A stretch of 12,688 nt of DNA, from NCBI GenBank assembly GCA_003135315.1, contig PLBD01000580.1, positions 1-12,688 of the forward strand, in the 5' to 3' direction. The translations under genes were made by a program, and so were the position numbers. The notes under the pieces are model-generated. The model was not told where the DNA came from. It saw only the letters and a list, made by a program, of their open reading frames with translations, and searched no databases. Of this stretch, positions 1 to 5,948 are shown in pieces. Position 1 is the stretch's first letter; every line of letters begins with the position of its first letter. This stretch comes from Acidobacteriaceae bacterium. GTDB lineage: Bacteria; Acidobacteriota; Terriglobia; Terriglobales; Acidobacteriaceae.

Positions 1-1
1 C

Positions 2-604
2 GACGAAGCCCTGGCGCTGCCGACGGAAGAAGCCGTGCGCATCGCGTTGCGCTCGCAGCAGATCATCGCGTATGAATCGGGCGTGGCGAATACCGTCGAT
101 CCGTTGGGCGGCTCGTACTTTGTCGAGCGGGGGACGCTCGACATGGAGAACGGGGCGTTCGATTATTTTGGGAAGCTCGATGCGCTGGGCGGCATGGTCG
201 CGGCCATTGAGAAGGGATATCCCCAGAAGGAGATCGCCGAGGCCAGCTACCAGTTCCAGCGCGCCACCGAAGCGCGAGAAAAGATCACCGTCGGCGCAAA
301 TGAGTTCGTCGTTGAAGAGCCTTCACCGCACATTCTCTACATCGGCGAAGAGGTTGCGCAGGCGCAGAGCAAGAAGCTCAAGGCGCTGCGCCAGCGCCGC
401 TCCAATGACGAAGTGCGGCGCTGCCTCGACGCGCTCAAGAAAGCCGCGGCTCAGGAGCCGAAGGCCGGCGACAACGGGCAAATCTCGCCCGTGAACACCA
501 TGCCGTTCATCGTGGAAGCGGTGAAGGCCTACGCGACGGTGGGCGAAATCTGCGAGGCGCTGCGCGAGGTGTATGGGACGTACACGGAGACGGCGTTTGC
601 GTGA
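2..604 (+). CDS. Methylmalonyl-CoA mutase large subunit, catalytic domain (3' part)
   Basis: The reading frame is open from the left edge, so the start lies outside; 200 C-terminal residues are visible. The stretch RSQQIIAYESGVANTVDPLG, followed by GSYFVE, is a hallmark of the catalytic TIM-barrel domain of adenosylcobalamin-dependent acyl-CoA mutases. These interconvert methylmalonyl-CoA and succinyl-CoA (propionate, odd-chain and branched-chain metabolism) in the cytoplasm. The protein ends at YGTYTETAFA, directly after the barrel, with no linker or cobalamin-binding domain (no DxHxxG motif). It therefore belongs to the two-gene type, whose B12-binding small subunit is encoded separately. 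No such gene follows; the next gene is an opposing toxin gene, so the partner must lie upstream or elsewhere. The substrate-specificity residues are outside the window, so isobutyryl-CoA or ethylmalonyl-CoA mutase large subunit cannot be excluded. Confidence 0.93.
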   Translation, partial: DEALALPTEEAVRIALRSQQIIAYESGVANTVDPLGGSYFVERGTLDMENGAFDYFGKLDALGGMVAAIEKGYPQKEIAEASYQFQRATEAREKITVGANEFVVEEPSPHILYIGEEVAQAQSKKLKALRQRRSNDEVRRCLDALKKAAAQEPKAGDNGQISPVNTMPFIVEAVKAYATVGEICEALREVYGTYTETAFA

Positions 605-682
605 GGAAGCAGCTGTCAGCCGTGTTTTGTCAGTATCAGTAGATTCGGATATGCTCTGCCGTTCAGGCTCACTGAGACGCAG

Positions 683-1111
683 CTATCCTTGGAGCTTCAG
701 TCCTGCCGCCTTGGCCAGCTTCGCTTGCCGCTCGTCAAAGGTCCAGAATCGCTCAGCCCCTAGCTCCAGGGCTGACGCGACATGCAGGGTGTCGAGAGTT
801 GTGGGCGCTAGCCGCGTACCATGTTGCTGGGCGAGCCGCACGCATGTCTCAAAAGACATTTCCGGCATGCTTGTCTCCGCCCACACACCTCGCCCTCGAT
901 CCGCTATGAACTCCGAATTCAACTGCCGGGCGTCAGAGTCCGAAATCAGGCGGCGAAACTCCGCCCGCGCTACTGCATGTGCCCATTCCGCGCGATGTAG
1001 TGGGGTAAGCCATAGGCGGCGATGTCCTGAGATGCGGCGTCGTGCCAGGCCGGAGTTTGTGTCGCTCAGGTACAGAGAAACAAGGAAGCTTGAATCCACA
1101 TAGATGCTCAA
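683..1111 (-). CDS. VapC-like PIN-domain ribonuclease toxin
   Basis: The 142-residue protein has the size and motif order of a PIN-domain toxin. D6 lies in IYVDSSFLVSLY, E42 in HRAEWAHA, D107 in TLDTLHVASA, and D126 in TFDERQ. These four acidic residues form the Mg2+-binding active site known for the family, which cleaves RNA (often tRNA) when released from its antitoxin. All four are present, so the enzyme is probably active. The start is TTG at 1111-1109 and overlaps the antitoxin stop (TTGA), which fits translational coupling; a purine-rich GGAAAGGAAG lies upstream inside the antitoxin gene. The gene converges with the mutase gene. The RNA target cannot be read from sequence. Confidence is high for the fold and the TA role, lower for the name VapC within the PIN family. 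Confidence 0.9.
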   Translation of the reverse strand: MSIYVDSSFLVSLYLSDTNSGLARRRISGHRRLWLTPLHRAEWAHAVARAEFRRLISDSDARQLNSEFIADRGRGVWAETSMPEMSFETCVRLAQQHGTRLAPTTLDTLHVASALELGAERFWTFDERQAKLAKAAGLKLQG

Positions 1112-1344
1112 TAGCGTGATCGCTTCCTTTCCTCAAGAACCATGTTTGGCAGCACCCGATCCCCGAATATCTTCCTGGCGCGGGCGGCGAAGTCGGGTAT
1201 CTCAGCTGGGGGTTGGTCTCCGTTGGCGGGAACGATGCGGCCGATGAGACGGTCGCGCTCGCGCAGCTCCACCGTCTTTCCCGCTTGCAGCCAGGCTTTG
1301 AGCTGGCGGGTGTCGCGGAGTTGACGCATATTCACGGATGGCAT
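1108..1344 (-). CDS. Antitoxin of the VapBC-type pair (Phd/YefM-like)
   Basis: This 78-residue protein is encoded directly upstream of the PIN toxin and overlaps it by 4 bp. Its N-terminal half (VNMRQLRDTRQLKAWLQAGK, then TVELRERDRLIGRIVP) follows the pattern of Phd/YefM-fold antitoxins: a short strand, two helices, then a strand ending in a 'G-x-I-V-P' element. This half is expected to dimerise and bind the operator. The C-terminal half (from about residue 50, DFAARARKIFGDRVLP onward, ending in ERKRSRY) is basic and probably disordered until it wraps the toxin. The ATG start at 1344-1342 is the first in frame and lies next to an operator-like repeat. Known pairs of this type autorepress; that this one does is inferred. 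Confidence 0.87.
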   Translation of the reverse strand: MPSVNMRQLRDTRQLKAWLQAGKTVELRERDRLIGRIVPANGDQPPAEIPDFAARARKIFGDRVLPNMVLEERKRSRY

Positions 1345-1350
1345 GAAAGC

Positions 1351-1380
1351 AATGTGTCACATAATGTGTCACGTTGTCAA
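1351..1380 (-). promoter_or_regulatory. Putative promoter/operator of the toxin-antitoxin pair
   Basis: A perfect 10-bp direct repeat AATGTGTCAC occurs at 1351-1360 and 1363-1372 (12-bp period, about one helical turn). Its junction forms a perfect inverted repeat CACAT-A-ATGTG at 1358-1368. On the minus strand a consensus -35 hexamer TTGACA lies at 1380-1375, immediately upstream of these repeats. No good -10 hexamer is visible at 16-18 bp, so the exact promoter is uncertain. The site lies 6-36 bp before the antitoxin start, the expected place for autorepression by the toxin-antitoxin complex. Confidence 0.55.
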
Positions 1381-1400
1381 TCTTCGTCCAGATAGTCCGC

Positions 1401-2225
1401 TTAGTCGACCGGCAACACGAACTGGTAGCTCTCGCCGCCGAGGGGCACGGTCACGCGCACCAGTCGGCCTTTCCTGCCGTTGTTCGCCGCGGCAGCACTC
1501 TCGGCGAGTTTGCCCAGCGGAAAATAGAGAACCCCGGCCACATTAGCGCGCGGCGGAACGGTGTTGGCCAACAGAGCGCACTGTTCCACGAAGTCAGGAG
1601 AGTTTTGCCGCTGTAGTTGGGCCAACGCATCCGCCCCCTGGCCCTCGCGGGTGCGGAGCCGGCACACCACATCGCATTCCGCCGGAGACGCCGTATCCTC
1701 ATCCGATTCCAAAGCGCCGGGCGTATCGGTGTAGAGCATGCTGTTGGATGTTCCGCCGCTGCTATGGGCGCGCGCAGCCATAGCCCGCATCATCTGAAGG
1801 AATTCGGGACTCGCCATCTCGCTGGTGATAGGGGTGTCCGGTGTATTACTCCCTGCCGCAGCATTCACGCCGAATCGCACCATGTTGTACGACTTGCGCA
1901 TTCTCCTGGCGAGTTCCGCGCCGGGAATGGCAGCCACGGCATGCCCGGCCACAGCGTCTTCCAGCATTATGGCTTCCGGCTTCACGGTGACCGAGCGCTG
2001 GCCGGCGTTATACACACGCACCTTTACCGCCAGAAACTTGTGGTTAATGACCGAATGAGCTGCGGCCACTACTGTGTGATCGTTTCCGCTGGCGTACTGA
2101 TACGCGATTCCATCGACGTAGAACACTCCCGTGGCAACTCCTGATGGCTGGGGAGCCGGGGCTTCGGCTGGGGTCTGGGCAAACAGAGAACAGCTGAACA
2201 AGAGAACACATACTAGATATCGCAT
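1401..2225 (-). CDS. Secreted protein of unknown function
   Basis: I do not recognise a family. The open frame extends further upstream, but the start is placed at the ATG at 2225-2223. A strong Shine-Dalgarno GGAGG lies just before it, and translation from there opens with a signal peptide (MRYLVCVLLFSCSLFA, probable cleavage before QTPAEAP). The mature protein is about 258 residues. Residues about 30-85 are strand-rich (NHKFLAVKVRVYNAGQRSVT, then VKPEAIML), reminiscent of an immunoglobulin-like or DUF4352-type beta domain. A low-complexity middle (Ser/Thr/Asp/Ala) follows, including a CDVVC pair. The end returns to strands (GVLYFPLGK, RLVRVTVPLGGESYQFVLPV). It is presumably periplasmic or surface located. 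It stands alone, divergent from rsmI and downstream of nothing obvious. Confidence 0.75.
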   Translation of the reverse strand: MRYLVCVLLFSCSLFAQTPAEAPAPQPSGVATGVFYVDGIAYQYASGNDHTVVAAAHSVINHKFLAVKVRVYNAGQRSVTVKPEAIMLEDAVAGHAVAAIPGAELARRMRKSYNMVRFGVNAAAGSNTPDTPITSEMASPEFLQMMRAMAARAHSSGGTSNSMLYTDTPGALESDEDTASPAECDVVCRLRTREGQGADALAQLQRQNSPDFVEQCALLANTVPPRANVAGVLYFPLGKLAESAAAANNGRKGRLVRVTVPLGGESYQFVLPVD

Positions 2226-2397
2226 GAAGCCTCCGATCGCAGCGCACGGGAATCTGGATAGCAGATCGGCAAATGCGCCGCGCACCATGAACGTATGGAG
2301 GCACTTCTGCGTTTTCGCTCTTATAAAACAGGGCGTGCGGAAACGGGAATGTTGACCAACCTCGCTCATCACTGATCACTGTGCGGCCTGTGCTCGG

Positions 2398-3306
2398 GTG
2401 CTAAACTTGCTCGTGGTCAAAGCCATGCAGAGTCCTGCCGGCAGTACCGCGGACGATCCCACTTCTCCGGGGACCCTGTACCTAGTGGGAACGCCCATCG
2501 GTAATCTGGAAGACATCACGCTGCGCGCTCTGCGCACCTTGAAGGAAGTTGACCTGATCGCCTGTGAGGACACGCGGCAAACCGCCAAGCTGCTGAATCA
2601 TTACGGCATCGAAAAGCCCACCCTCAGCTACCACGAGCACAATGAACTGACCCGCGCGGCGGAAGTGGTGGTGCATCTGGAGCGTGGCGATAACGTGGCT
2701 GTCGTGAGCGACGCTGGTATGCCCGGCGTCAGCGATCCGGGATACAGGCTGGTAGCGCTGGCCATCCGTCACCATCTCCGCGTGGTGCCCATTCCGGGCG
2801 CATCAGCGCTGCTCTCCGCCCTGGTCGCCAGTGGCTTACCCACAGATTCTTTTCATTTCGGAGGATTCCTGCCCGCCAAGACCGGCGCTCGGCAAACTGT
2901 CCTGGAGGCGGTCCGCAATTCTCCGCGGACGCAGATCTTCTACGAGGCCCCGCATCGCATCGTGGAATGCATTCGCGATGTCGTCGACGTCCTCGGCCCC
3001 GAGCGTCACGTGGTGATGGCACGCGAAGTCACCAAGCTGCATGAGGAATTCCTGCGCGGCCGCGCCGAGGACGTACTGGCGCAACTCGAAAAGCGAACGG
3101 AGATGCGAGGCGAAATCACGTTGCTGATCGGCAGGGCGGATGAGATGCCACACGCGCCGACTTCCAGCGATGCGGTAGCGAAGCGTGTGAAGGAATTGGT
3201 GGGCTCGGAAAAGCTCGAGGAAAAGGCGGCCCTGAAACAGGCAGCCAAGGAATTCGGGCTCTCCAAGAGCGAGGCCTATCGCAAGCTGCAAAGAGCCAAA
3301 CTTTAA
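2398..3306 (+). CDS. rsmI: 16S rRNA (cytidine-1402 2'-O)-methyltransferase RsmI
   Basis: RsmI methylates the ribose of C1402 in the ribosomal P site using S-adenosylmethionine. The protein aligns along its whole length with E. coli RsmI: GTLYLVGTPIGNLEDITLRA (from residue 25), CEDTRQT (56-62), VSDAGMPGVSDPGYRLV (103-119), PIPGASA (131-137), GLPTDSFHFGGFLPAK (146-161), FYEAPHR (181-187), and a C-terminal helical region ending in GLSKSEAYRKLQR. These belong to the tetrapyrrole-methylase fold. The GTG at 2398 gives 302 residues. An ATG at 2425 (293 residues) is equally plausible, because conservation begins only at about residue 25 and neither start has a good ribosome-binding site. One oddity is that the usual Thr of SDAGTPG is Met here. 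It is divergent from the secreted protein and convergent with the response regulator. Confidence 0.96.
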   Translation: MLNLLVVKAMQSPAGSTADDPTSPGTLYLVGTPIGNLEDITLRALRTLKEVDLIACEDTRQTAKLLNHYGIEKPTLSYHEHNELTRAAEVVVHLERGDNVAVVSDAGMPGVSDPGYRLVALAIRHHLRVVPIPGASALLSALVASGLPTDSFHFGGFLPAKTGARQTVLEAVRNSPRTQIFYEAPHRIVECIRDVVDVLGPERHVVMAREVTKLHEEFLRGRAEDVLAQLEKRTEMRGEITLLIGRADEMPHAPTSSDAVAKRVKELVGSEKLEEKAALKQAAKEFGLSKSEAYRKLQRAKL

Positions 3307-3342
3307 CCGCGTCAGGCGTCCGGGCTACACGTGGGCCGGCAG

Positions 3343-4068
3343 TCAGTTGATGGAGGTGGAGGGCAAGCTGATGCTGCCTCGCTGATTGCCCGAGCCGGCT
3401 GCCGCCACTGCAACTCGTGAGGCTGGCGGATCGAGCGCTACCGAGGCCGTAGCCTGGGCCAGAATCCGGTGATGGACGACGAACAGTGCCAGTTCCAGAC
3501 GGTCCGAAACCCCAATCTTGTCGAAGATGTTGCGCAGAGCATTCTTGACGACCTGCTCGCTGGTGAACAACTGGGCCGCGATCTCGCGGTTCTTATAGCC
3601 TTGCACAATCGCTGCGATGATTCGCAATTCCCTGTCCGAGAGCCGCTTGCGTACGCGCGCTCCTACCAGGTCTTCGTTGACCTCAACTTCCGCAGAATTC
3701 GGGCTCTGCAAGAACGATTGACCGTGCGCCAGCCGACGCACAGCCTCCACTACCATGCTGCCGCTGGCTGAGCGATAAATTACCCCCTGCACACCCATGC
3801 GCATGAAGTCGGAAGCGTCTTCGCTGTTGTCGCAGATCACCAGCACAGCGATCTGCCGCCTCTGGGCAATCTCCTGCACCGCGGGGAGGAAGGACAGGAA
3901 GCCAGTCGATAAGATGACTACTGCTGGCCGCAGCTTCTCCAGGGCGTTCAGAATCTGCTCGGGCGCGGGGGGCTGCCCCACGATCCGGAGGTCTTCCTCC
4001 ACAGCCAGGAGCTTGGCCACACCAGCACGAAAAATGGCCTGATTGTCGGCGATGACTACGTTAATCAT
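3343..4068 (-). CDS. NarL/LuxR-type response regulator with degenerate receiver domain
   Basis: The 241-residue protein starts at ATG 4068-4066 (MINVVIADNQAIFRAG), where receiver domains normally begin; the frame stays open 35 codons further without resemblance to anything. Residues 1-120 are a CheY-like receiver. The phosphoacceptor site is lost: the usual VVLLDxxMP appears as VVILSTGFL, with Ser54 in place of Asp. The second acidic-pocket residue is Asn9 (ADN instead of ADD/ADDH), and the conserved Lys after strand 5 is Arg99 (IYRSAS). Residues about 142-200 are a well-kept LuxR/GerE helix-turn-helix (LSDRELRIIAAIVQGYKNRE, then IAAQLFTSEQVVKNALRNIF). The C-terminal tail of about 40 residues is low-complexity. 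It is probably a DNA-binding transcription factor that does not depend on standard phosphorylation. No histidine kinase is adjacent. Targets are unknown. Confidence 0.9.
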   Translation of the reverse strand: MINVVIADNQAIFRAGVAKLLAVEEDLRIVGQPPAPEQILNALEKLRPAVVILSTGFLSFLPAVQEIAQRRQIAVLVICDNSEDASDFMRMGVQGVIYRSASGSMVVEAVRRLAHGQSFLQSPNSAEVEVNEDLVGARVRKRLSDRELRIIAAIVQGYKNREIAAQLFTSEQVVKNALRNIFDKIGVSDRLELALFVVHHRILAQATASVALDPPASRVAVAAAGSGNQRGSISLPSTSIN

Positions 4069-4450
4069 TGATAATATTGGAACGCCTTCCCTATTTCCTC
4101 TTTCCTGCCGTCGTTGCCTGACTCCGTATCTCCAGCCCGACTCTTCCGATCTCAGAGATAAAGTATCAGGCATTGGCCATGGCTGGCCGTTATAAGGAAG
4201 GTTCTACACCACGGATGGATTAATACAAATAGCTCTTTAGTGTTGTTTATCCGAAAGGCGTCCAGTAACTGGACAACCCATCCGGCAGAGCGCAACGCGC
4301 GCGGAACTTCAGCGCCGCGTGAACGTCTTATCCGCTCCATCACTGTTGGCAAGTTCCACGAGAAAAGCCGCCGTCGGCCACCGCCGGGTGCGCAGAGGTT
4401 CCCAGGTTGATTCCCGCCTCTCGTAATCTCGTCGTAGCTTGTATCATCAA
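4069..4450. other. Divergent intergenic region without a convincing gene
   Basis: This 382-bp stretch separates the divergent response-regulator and alanine-racemase genes and must hold both promoters. It is less GC-rich than the genes, especially 4191-4250. Short open frames cross it but show no start with a ribosome-binding site and no recognisable protein. I see no tRNA-like, riboswitch-like or terminator structure. A palindrome GCCATGGC lies within GGCCATGGCTGGCC near 4175-4188. No promoter pair good enough to call was found. It also holds the adapter-like sequence listed separately. Confidence 0.6.
4136..4152. other. Sequence resembling an Illumina adapter end
   Basis: CTCTTCCGATCT at 4141-4152 equals the last 12 bases of the common Illumina adapter. 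The preceding CCCGA resembles the adapter's CACGA if two bases (CG) are missing between them. A 12-base match is unlikely but possible by chance in a window of this size (my estimate is of the order of one in several hundred). It may be a natural sequence or a remnant at an assembly join. Confidence 0.3.
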
Positions 4451-5677
4451 ATGTTGGCGACAACCCTCACATCCTCCCGCATTGAGACCCGGCCGAACTG
4501 GGCTGAGGTTTCCCTGTCTGCCTTGCGCCACAATTTTCGCGTGGTGCAACAGCACGTCGGCGCTGACGTCACGATTTGTGCGGTCGTTAAGTGCAATGCC
4601 TACGGGCACGGCGTGGAGGAATGTGCGCCCGCCTTGGAACAAGCTGGCGCGAAGTGGTTTGGAGTCACCTCCACCGACGAGGGAGTTGTGCTGCGCGAGT
4701 GCGGCGTTACGGGGCGAATCTTGGTCCTGTGCGGCCTTTATCCCGGCGAGGAAGAAGAAGCGCTGCGCCATTCCCTGACTCCTGCCGTCTTCCGTTTGGA
4801 GCAGGCAGAAAGCATCGCGCGCGCCGCCGCAAGACTCGCTCTGGCGCAGCGCGTCGCCATCCATCTCAAGATCGATACTGGAATGGCCCGCCTTGGTATC
4901 CCACTAACGGAGCTGGAGGCATTCGCCGAAGGTGTGAAGCGCCTGCCACAAATTGAACTGGAGGGCGTATTCAGTCATCTGGCGTCTTCGGAAGTGCTGG
5001 ACGATGAGGACACTGCGCGCCAGATTGAGCGCTATGAGGCTGCCTTGCGCACGCTGGCGAATCATCGACTGCATCCGCCGCTGCGCCATCTGGCCAACAG
5101 CGGCGCAGTCGCCGGCCGGCCCAATACCTGGCACAACTTTGTGCGCCCAGGACTCCTGCTCTACGGATATGAGTATGCGCCGTCTCGCCACGACGGTTCG
5201 CCAGTAACCAACGTGTCCGCCCTGCCGCTCAAACCCGTGCTCTCATGGAAGACGCATATTCTGGGACTGCGCGATATGCCCGCCGGACAACCGCTGGGAT
5301 ACGGCGGCGCCTACGTCACTCCCGCGCCGGCGCGCATTGCCGCGGTGTCGGTGGGCTATGGCGATGGGCTGTCTCGCAAGATATCCGTTCGCAACGGTCA
5401 CGATCCAGCCCTGTGCCACATTCATCCCTCTGTCGGTCACGGCGAAGTGCTGATTCGCGGACAACGTTCCCCCATCGTCGGTCGAGTCTCCATGGACCTG
5501 ACGCTGATCGATGTGACGCGAATCGCCGGAGCCGCCATCGGCGATGAAGTGGTGCTGATTGGCCGCAGCGGCACGGAGCAGATCAGCGCCTGGGACATGG
5601 CACGCTGCTCCGACACCGTGGTCTACGAGACGCTGTGTAATCTCTCCAAACGCGTACCCCGCCGCCACGCGGAATAG
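4451..5677 (+). CDS. alr: Alanine racemase
   Basis: This PLP-dependent enzyme interconverts L- and D-alanine and supplies D-Ala for peptidoglycan. The start is ATG 4451; a TTG four codons upstream (4439) is an alternative, and no strong ribosome-binding site marks either. The protein has 408 residues, slightly longer than the usual 360-390. The PLP lysine is K47 in AVVKCNAYGHG (canonical AVVKANAYGHG). HLKIDTGMARLG (about 138-149), GVFSHLASSE, HLANSGA, and VRPGLLLYG (about 231-239) follow in the usual order. The second catalytic base is Tyr303 in SVGYGDGLSR, at the start of the C-terminal beta domain, which also carries VGRVSMDLTLIDVT. All key residues are present, so it should be active. It stands alone; no D-Ala-D-Ala ligase or other cell-wall gene is adjacent. 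Divergent from the response regulator. Confidence 0.96.
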   Translation: MLATTLTSSRIETRPNWAEVSLSALRHNFRVVQQHVGADVTICAVVKCNAYGHGVEECAPALEQAGAKWFGVTSTDEGVVLRECGVTGRILVLCGLYPGEEEEALRHSLTPAVFRLEQAESIARAAARLALAQRVAIHLKIDTGMARLGIPLTELEAFAEGVKRLPQIELEGVFSHLASSEVLDDEDTARQIERYEAALRTLANHRLHPPLRHLANSGAVAGRPNTWHNFVRPGLLLYGYEYAPSRHDGSPVTNVSALPLKPVLSWKTHILGLRDMPAGQPLGYGGAYVTPAPARIAAVSVGYGDGLSRKISVRNGHDPALCHIHPSVGHGEVLIRGQRSPIVGRVSMDLTLIDVTRIAGAAIGDEVVLIGRSGTEQISAWDMARCSDTVVYETLCNLSKRVPRRHAE

Positions 5678-5948
5678 CAGACATTCCGGCGAAACAAACC
5701 ATCCAGGCTGGGCTCCGATTACTTATGGTAAAGCCCGTTCTTGGAAGCTATAGTATTGCAGGCTCGAGTCGAATGGTCTTCCCCCCGCGAAGCCTCATCC
5801 AGAGAAGTGCCTTGTGACGTTACATTCGGGTTCCCGGCTGTCACGTCCCGGAGCGGCAACGGTCACTGACAAGCCGTAGCCCGCACACGTGAAATATTGA
5901 TGGGCGCTGCGGAAGTCAAGGATTGTGCGCACGAAGAGGAGCTCCTAT

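Noticed and set aside
573..1103. A 176-codon plus-strand open frame opposite the PIN toxin
   Set aside because: It is antisense to a gene with complete family motifs, is Arg/Ser-rich as typical of shadow frames in GC-rich DNA, and overlaps the end of the mutase gene.
2320..2345. TATAAG on the minus strand as promoter of the secreted protein gene
   Set aside because: No acceptable -35 box at 16-18 bp and it lies about 100 bp before the start; one AT-rich hexamer is not enough.
3307..3342. Possible terminator between rsmI and the response regulator
   Set aside because: Only a four-base CCGG/CCGG pairing with no T-run on either strand; too weak to call.
4152..4463. A 103-codon minus-strand open frame in the long divergent gap
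   Set aside because: It starts with TTG inside alr, has no ribosome-binding site, and shows no family resemblance.
5678..5948. Regulatory elements before the VWA gene
   Set aside because: A TATAGT near 5747 and scattered GTGAC/GTCAC pairs were seen, but no -35 box, stable hairpin or repeat stands out in these 271 bp.
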